Positions 57,744-64,000 of a stretch of DNA of 64,000 nt are shown piece by piece (position 1 is the first letter of the stretch; each line of letters starts with the position of its first letter). The notes beneath the pieces are model-generated. The model saw only the letters and a list, made by a program, of their open reading frames with translations, did no database searches and had not been told where the DNA came from. Position numbers and translations under genes: made by a program. Location: positions 2,848,501-2,912,500 of the forward strand of contig OZ038468.1 of the NCBI GenBank assembly GCA_964036295.1. Direction: 5' to 3'. This DNA comes from Plumapathes pennacea (Eukaryota > Cnidaria > Anthozoa > Antipatharia > Myriopathidae).

Positions 57744-57959
57744 GGTCTTCCCTCAGGTTTATCTGACAAGGAATTGATTAAGCCGCATATATTATATATA
57801 AGAAAGGGGGAGGGTCGTTAGTAAATCTGTCCACGTTCAAGTTTAACGGTTTCCATTGTGTTCTGAAGCCATGTTACAAACATCTAATTCCAAGGAAACA
57901 CAATACAGTCTATCTAGTTTATCTCTGCAAAATATCAATTCATCACATTCTATAGCCGC

Positions 57960-59660
57960 GTTATTTTATTTTATTTTTATTTTTTATTTAAACAATATTT
58001 GAGCGTTACATTTGCTCCAGGAGCTAAAGCTCATCGAGGGAGCTTATGTAAATTTAATACATGCAACGGTATATCAGACACAAAATAGAAACAGAGTTTT
58101 CGGACAAAAAATAAATAAATAAATAAAATAATAATAATAAAGCAAGTTACCATTAAATGCTAAGATGTAAATCGTGCAGACTGCATGATATAAGATTGAA
58201 CTGCTTTGAACAAGTTTACGTTGGTCTGAAAGTCGATATGAGGAGAACCATATAAAAACAGTTACCGCCAAGATTCTGAGCAGCAAAGATAAACAACGTA
58301 TCACGCAGAGCAGCAAATCGGGGACAGAACAAAAGAAAGTGCTCAACAGTTTCGTTTGATTTTCCGCAGATACATAAAGGGAAAGGACTGCAACCCCTTA
58401 AGAATAAGTGAGCGTTGAGAGCACTATTACCTAATCTTAGTCTAGTATGGAGAATTGAAGGATATCGGTCACCAACATAGAATAAATCATTTCTCGGTGA
58501 TATACGAAAGCTGTCATTAAAGTAGTTGTTTTTTGAAAGAAGCTAGTGATAAGCATTGACGTGTTTTGTCTAACAGGTTGTTCCATAATTTGATTGTAGA
58601 ATAAATGAAAGACTTTTTAAACCTTTCAGTACGAGACTGAGGCAAACTAAGATTGTCACTCGAGCAGAGACAGTATGACGTGCGTTCACTGACTTGTTTC
58701 GGACAAATAGACTGCAAGTATGGTGGAACTAACTTGTTAAAAATTTTGTACATCATAACTATTTTGTGAACAGATCGCCTATTTTCCAATGTATGCCATG
58801 ACATATCTTCAAGTAAATTCGCTCTATGAGTCCCTTTCATTGCTCCAGTGACAAGCCTAGCAGCCTCAAATTGTACTCCCTCAAGCAAGTCGCTTTCTCT
58901 AGTCAAGCAACCGCCCCAGACAACATCAGCATATTCCATGGTAGAACGGACAATGCTTTTATACAAAACTTCCAACGCAAATCTATTCAGCTTAAACTTC
59001 AGTCCTTTTAACATGTTTAACCTTTTAGAGGCCTTTTGATGTATTTTTAAAATGTGTGGACACATGACAAAGTAACGCCAAGGTGGTCATGGGAAATAAC
59101 CTCTTCGATAGGACGGAGTGCAAGATACAAAGAAGGATGTACGGGTTTTATACGTTTGGAAGAAAATGTCATAGTTTTTGTTTTGGAGGCATTTAGGGTC
59201 ACTAACCAGCGATCCGACCAATCAGAAATGGCTTGCAAGTCATTATTGAGTTTCTCAACAGATATATAGTTCAGGTGAAGATACTTCTTCCAACAGAAAA
59301 GAATCGTCAGCAAAAAGAAAACAGTTTGAGGTAATTCCAGAAGTTATATCGTTTATATAAATCAGGAAAAGCAGTGGCCCAAGGACAGAACCTTGCGGAA
59401 CACCTGCTTGAATTTCACGCCACTCAGAATTTAGACCATCCACTACAACTCTTTGTGAACGCCCTAGTAGATAACTTCTAAACCAATTATATAAGATTCC
59501 TGTAATCCCTATACATATAGCCGCGTTATGTTTTGGGACACCAAAAGAGAAGTATTTCAATTTCCGAAGCATAAATTATTTATGTACATTCCAATTGCGA
59601 CTCTTTCATCAATCTCCCAAAAAAACTCCGTCACGAAAATATCAACTGCACGTCGCTGTG
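57960..59660 (-). mobile_element. Degenerate 5'-truncated non-LTR retrotransposon (Jockey/CR1-like)
   Basis: In minus-strand order: the RT core with EIQAGVPQGSVLGPLLFLIY and FLFADDSFLL (59255-59572); ISDWSDRWLVTLNASKTKTM (to 59047); a 182-codon thumb/tail ORF (58517-59065) with RSTMEYADVVWGG; and the C-terminal CICGKSNETVEHFLLFCP (about 58370-58315). Frames shift at least three times. The 3' end is an AAATAAAATAA-type tail at about 57960-57990. The endonuclease is absent. Confidence 0.88.
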
Positions 59661-60009
59661 ACTCGGAACAGTTCGTGCATAGACTTTTAATAATTGCATA
59701 TATAATAAATTTGGAGGTCCAAACGAACCTGTTATGAAAACATCCCTAAAATTTGTAGTGCTTACGATTAATTTTTAGAACACCGTTTCATGCGCAAAGT
59801 AACCGGTGTCTGTACACCCCAATTCGAAACATAAATCAAATACTTTGATGACCTGATATCCTTAAAATGGTTAAAAGAAACATTCTGTAAAACGTGTGTC
59901 TGAATTGTGCCCCAGGATGAATGAAGGGTCTTCTCAGTTGATGCATGTTAGAAACATTTGATGCACAAAGCAGTGACTGAGCTGCCATACTACAATGCTT
60001 TGGCAACCT
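59661..60009. other. No feature seen
   Basis: AT-rich with short ORFs only. Confidence 0.5.
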
Positions 60010-60195
60010 GGGCATGCTTGTTTGAAGCAAGGCTAAGTTAACCCCGGGTTAAGTCAAAATGACTCCGTCGCTATGTTTTGAGAAAGAACAAACTTTTTAT
60101 CTAGTTTTTGATCAAAACTCGGCAGTTTGTTAGCCAAAAACAAGAAATAAAAAGTTTGGTTAACCCTGCGGGTTAGCTTAACCGGACACGAAATA
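60010..60195. repeat. Diverged GGATTAG-type MITE
   Basis: Layout as in the other members: GAAGCAAGGCTAAGTTAACC near the left, GGTTAACCC...GGTTAGCTTAACC near the right, and a central CTCGGCAGTTTGTTAGC corresponding to CTCTGCGGTTTATTGGC at 1905. Confidence 0.55.
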
Positions 60196-60794
60196 GTGTT
60201 CAGGTGTCACAGCGGATTTTATCCCCCCAGGATATAGAAGAAATATTGCTTGCTCCAACTGTGAAGGTTTGTACCCTATTAGATTAGATACTATTTCGGA
60301 TAATAGGTCTGTTTTCTTGGAAACCCTTTACAACTGTGACTTTGCTAGTTAAAATATTCTGCATTCCTGAACATTGTGCCTCAAGTCAAATTCTCAAATA
60401 ACTTACGTTCAATTTATGATATTTGGTTTCTGCATTTCAAGTGTTCCCAATTAGCACGGCAGTGCTAATACATTGAGACTTAAAGTAGTGTTACGTTGGT
60501 CAATTAACTTGCAACACCTCATTGGGAACGATTTTCGCGATGTTTCCAGTGCTGCAACGCCTTGCAAGTTTTTGAAAGCGATAAATAGAGTGAATTATTA
60601 ATTTTTTTTAATTGGGACAGTTTGGTCTGCTCAGTTGAAGTTTCAGGTTGTTTCACGTTAGGAATATACAATCATATCAATTATTGTAATGCTAGCCTAG
60701 TAACGCTACGGTGTAAAACTAAACTCACCTGAAAACTGACCTGCCTCTGACACTGATGAGATGTAACCATCAAATGACCAAAATATAATTAAGC

Positions 60795-62520
60795 AACATA
60801 ACACGAGTTTTCCGGGATGTTGGGAGAACACGAGAAAATGTTCAAACTTACGAGCCGCTTCGGCGAGTGATTCTGAACTTTTTCTCGTGTTCTCACAACA
60901 TCCCAAGTGTTTTATATAAGAGTACAAAGACATGGAAACGCATGTTACATTGCTTTAATAAAATAACGAAGCATTTATCACCTGAAAGAACATATATTGA
61001 AAATGATCAAGTAAAGAGTTTCTCCCGAAAACCGTCAAAACGCACTCTTGTCCAATCATCGAAGCATTTATCACCTGACAGAACTATTTATAGAAAATGA
61101 TCAAGTAAATAGATTCTCCTGAAAACCGTCAAAACGCACTCTCGTCCAATCATCGAAGCATTTATCACCTGACAGAACTATTTATAGATTCTCCCGAAAA
61201 TCGTCAAAACGCACGCTCGTTTAATCGGAAAGTCTGCACGGCACTTCGCTCAAACCAGTCCATGAATGAAAACGGAACATCACTCGCGTTCACTTGGAAA
61301 AGTTGAGAGGCTGCTAAATGAAGATGAATTTCACAAGAAATAGGTCGAATATTAGTTCCGCTGTTTGTCAAGAATTCAAAAATATTAGTATTTTAAGAAT
61401 TAAAACTATGATGTGCTGTCATGCATAAGTTTCTGTCGTTCAGCAAACATCATAAACTATTGATATGTTTGTTCACTACAACGAGCTGACACAGCGTTTG
61501 CACGCAAAGATCTGAGTCTTCTTTCATTTTGAACTCTTTTGAGTGTTCTCACAACATCCCAAGTGTTTTATATAAGAGTACAAAGACATGGAAACGAGTG
61601 TTAATTTATAAAATAACGAAGCATTTATCACCTGACTGAACTATTTATTATATATTAATATTTTAAGAATTAAAACAATGAAGGCGTGATGTTATGCACA
61701 CATTTCTGTAGCAGTAACCAAAAATCATAAACTATTGATATGTTTTTGCACCACAACAAGCTGACACAGCGTTTACGCGCAAAGATCTGAGTCTTCTTCC
61801 ATTTTGAACTCTTTCAAGTGTTCTCACAACATTCCAAGTGTTTTATATAAGAGTACAAAGGCATGAAACTATATTGCTTTTATAAAATAACGAAGCATTT
61901 ATCACCTGAAAGAACTATTTATAGAAAATGATCAAGTAGAGAGATTCTCCCGAAAATTGTCTAAACGCACGCTCGTTCAATCGGACAGTCTGCTTCACGG
62001 TACTTCGCTCAAATCAGTCCATGAATGAAAACGGAACATCACTCGCGTTTACTTGGAAAAGTTGAGAGGCTGCTAAATGAAGATGAATTTCACAAGAAAT
62101 AGGTCGAATAGGTCCCGCTGTTTGTCAAGAATTCAAAACATATTAGTATTTTAAGAATTAAAACAATGTGCTGTCATGCATAAGTTTCTGTCGTCAACAA
62201 AGAAGGATGGTCCAAGTATCCAATGATGCAACTCGAACAAATTATACTATCAACCGGAAAGTGATCACGTGACAAGATTCAAGATTCAATATTCTTCTGC
62301 CCGTCCAATCAGAAAGTCTGTTTCACGGCACTTCGCTCAAGTCAATCCATGAATGAAAACGGAACATCACTCGCGTTCACTTGAAAAAGTTGAGAGGCTG
62401 CTAAATGAAGATGAATTTCACAAGAAATAGGTCGAATATTAGTTCCGCTGTTTGTCAAGAATTCAAAATATATTAATGTTTTAAGATTTTTAAAAAATTG
62501 CGGTCATGCATACGTTTCTG
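60795..62520. repeat. Decayed tandem array with a foldback at its left end
   Basis: The phrase CCAAGTGTTTTATATAAGAG recurs at about 60902, 61558 and 61835. GAATGAAAACGGAACATCAC recurs at about 61264, 62023 and 62350. CGAAGCATTTATCACCTGA occurs at least five times. The left edge (60795-60910) is a hairpin with GATGTTGGGAGAACACGAG. Unit lengths are uneven because of deletions. No coding frame is conserved. Confidence 0.75.
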
Positions 62521-63279
62521 TCATTATACCAAACGACATAAACAGTATTTATATGTTCGTGCACTACACGAGCTGACAGCGTTTGTGCGTAAAGATCAGA
62601 CGAGTCTTCTTCTAGTCAAATTAACTTCAAGTGCCTTCAGTTTGACGGTAAGTTTGGCAGTTTTCTCGTAGTGTCTTGCAAAGAATTCTCAGTTTAAATT
62701 TTGTATCATATTGGTAAATTTGTTTTAAAACAGTCTAGCTACCCTTCTTCAAGACGAAATTTACCTTTAAATCAAACTCGTTTTCAGTCGTCTTTAGACA
62801 AGAAAAAGGTTATTATAACCAAACCGTGGGTATGAACACGTCCGTCTTGAAAGTTTGGCTTATAAAATTAATTGTGTGCCCACCTGGGACGTCAATATTG
62901 ATTTCTTCGTAAAATTGCGGAAATTTGGTGTTAAGTGCATGATGCATGGTGCCGGTCACTATTTTACCGAATATGCTTTTGCGAATAAAGCCTGGCTAGT
63001 CACCATGAGCCCTGCAAGGCACACTGAAATAAGCTTTTGCAAGGAATGCCGTATGCTTCGCCACATCTTGATGTACGTTTAAGCCGAATTTGAATCGATC
63101 GTCCACTCGTTCTTTGCCACACTTCTTATGTTTTTCTGCTTGTTTCCTCGTGAACCTTAGAATGGCTAGCGCTCTTCGTCTGTGGATCCTCCGGCTGGAT
63201 TTGCTGGTCATAATACGAGCCTTTGTCGCTTTCAGCCAAAGAAACAGCCGTTTCCTCCGCAAACTTTTTCCGGTGTACC
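62521..63279. other. Intergenic, possible 5' exon at 62640
   Basis: GACGGTAAGT at about 62645 would be a good donor, but no coding exon can be tied to it. Short ORFs on both strands are unsupported. Confidence 0.4.
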
Positions 63280-63405
63280 AGTAAATGTGTTCCCCCCTAA
63301 AAGTGTTCTCCCCGGGACACATTTCCCAGTAAATATGTTCCCCCCGGGGAACACCTTTCCTGGGATATGTGTTCCCCCCATCGGAAATATGTTCACCCCA
63401 AGTTA
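63280..63405. repeat. Degenerate minisatellite of ATGTTCCCCCC units
   Basis: Five or so units of roughly 25 bp, each with GTGTTCCCC or ATGTTCCCC followed by TTTCC. Apparent ORFs across it (repeating GEHIYW on the minus strand) are a by-product. Confidence 0.75.
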
Positions 63406-63913
63406 ACATTAGCTGTATACGATAACAATTGTCTGAGCAACTGCAACAGGGATTCTGGCAGAGTCAAGCTTATTGCGTTTTGCGTTTTCAACTCTGGTCT
63501 ACACGAAAACGAAAGAATTCGGTGATAAAAATGCATCGATTCGAAAACACAGCCAAAAGTGGATCGTTTTCAAAACGGCCCGGTTTCTCTTTCCGTGTAA
63601 ACGCATCCGTGTAAACAGCGCCTCAAACAAAGAACGATAACTGATGAAAACATTAAGCAAAGCAAGACTTCAACATCTGAAGCATGCAAATTAACAATGT
63701 GGACTAATTGCCCTCTGAAAAAGCCCGCCGTGTCGTGAAAAAAATCGTTTCTTTTGTGTTGTGAGGTAATGACGCGAATGATTGACACATGGTTAGTATG
63801 TTTACTCCACCCATAAAGTGACAAAATGCATTGACCAATTGTAAGACTGGAATAAAAAAACCTCCCAGGGTTTCTGTGGAGTGAAGAGGAGTAAACTGCA
63901 AGGAGAAGCAAAG

Positions 63914-64000
63914 ATGGATTCAAAGGAGTATAGTGTTATCTATAATTATGTTGCAAGAGGAGAGTATCCAGATAGGTTCTCTAAAGAAGAAAAGAGATCT
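63914..64000 (+). CDS. Start of a possible integrase-like ORF, cut by the window edge
   Basis: Open from ATG: MDSKEYSVIYNYVARGEYPD, then RFSKEEKRS, still open at the edge. The pattern (I-Y-V-G-YP, then a K-KR cluster) resembles the N-terminus of Ginger/Gypsy-type integrase proteins such as KRBA2/GIN1, where an H2C2 domain would follow. Only 29 codons are visible, so the call is tentative. Confidence 0.4.
   Translation, partial: MDSKEYSVIYNYVARGEYPDRFSKEEKRS

Noticed and set aside
62996-63409. 137-codon minus-strand ORF
   Set aside because: It begins in the degenerate minisatellite and shows only low-complexity basic sequence; no domain or splice support.
1-64000. CRISPR array, bacterial operon or rRNA/tRNA genes
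   Set aside because: Nothing in the window has these forms. The DNA is eukaryotic, with introns; I could not identify any tRNA gene by eye, and a tRNAscan run would settle it.

Overview
The window is eukaryotic nuclear DNA: AT-rich, with intron-split genes, many foldback/MITE-type repeats, Ty3/Gypsy and non-LTR retrotransposon remains, and microsatellites. The repeat style (foldback MITEs, G-run elements, Gypsy copies) and the gene forms suggest a cnidarian, probably a stony coral. That assignment is inference; no mitochondrial or rRNA marker is present.

Region 1 to about 44.4 kb (minus strand) holds two SCAMP genes (secretory carrier-associated membrane proteins; four-pass vesicle membrane proteins). 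SCAMP-B (36195-44313) is a compact, complete 10-exon gene. SCAMP-A (2177-33314) is a stretched gene in which exons 1-6 lie at 33.3-27.7 kb and exons 7-10 at 6.4-2.2 kb. A second, partly decayed set of exons 3, 5 and 6 lies between them at 17.0-11.0 kb. The block from 1 to about 18 kb is a paralogous copy of about 34.38-42.56 kb, so copy B serves as a pre-insertion reference for many mobile elements in copy A. The huge SCAMP-A intron holds two defective Gypsy elements (6659-10548 and about 12142-16622), a duplicated 0.9-kb block (17.15-18.06 and 19.23-20.15 kb), a non-LTR reverse-transcriptase fragment, and three tandem units of about 1.2 kb (20.24-23.99 kb).

The most striking mobile element is at 29794-30913. 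It is a 1.1-kb foldback element with long inverted ends and a perfect 9-bp target duplication. It carries a broken mitochondrial-carrier fragment (SLC25A33/36 type) on one strand and the N-terminus of a RecQ-like helicase, broken at the Walker A motif, on the other. This is the architecture of a gene-capturing Pack-MULE. Its short MITE relatives at 2803-3004 and 36835-37062 share the termini and the 9-bp duplication.

Region 44.4-64 kb: MITEs lead into a single-exon 1057-residue TPR protein gene (48319-51492, plus strand) that ends in a polybasic CaaX motif. This is followed by gene-poor DNA with MITEs, a fragment of an L1/Tx1-like LINE (54.7-55.6 kb), a three-exon gene for an unrecognised 199-residue protein (56350-57743, minus), a degenerate 5'-truncated LINE (57.96-59.66 kb), a decayed tandem array (60.8-62.5 kb), and the first 29 codons of a possible integrase-like ORF running off the right edge (63914-64000).

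The genes do not form a pathway. The unifying story is local tandem duplication followed by heavy, datable invasion by mobile elements. Exon limits were set by reading GT/AG sites and checking phase by hand; no alignment or transcript data were available.
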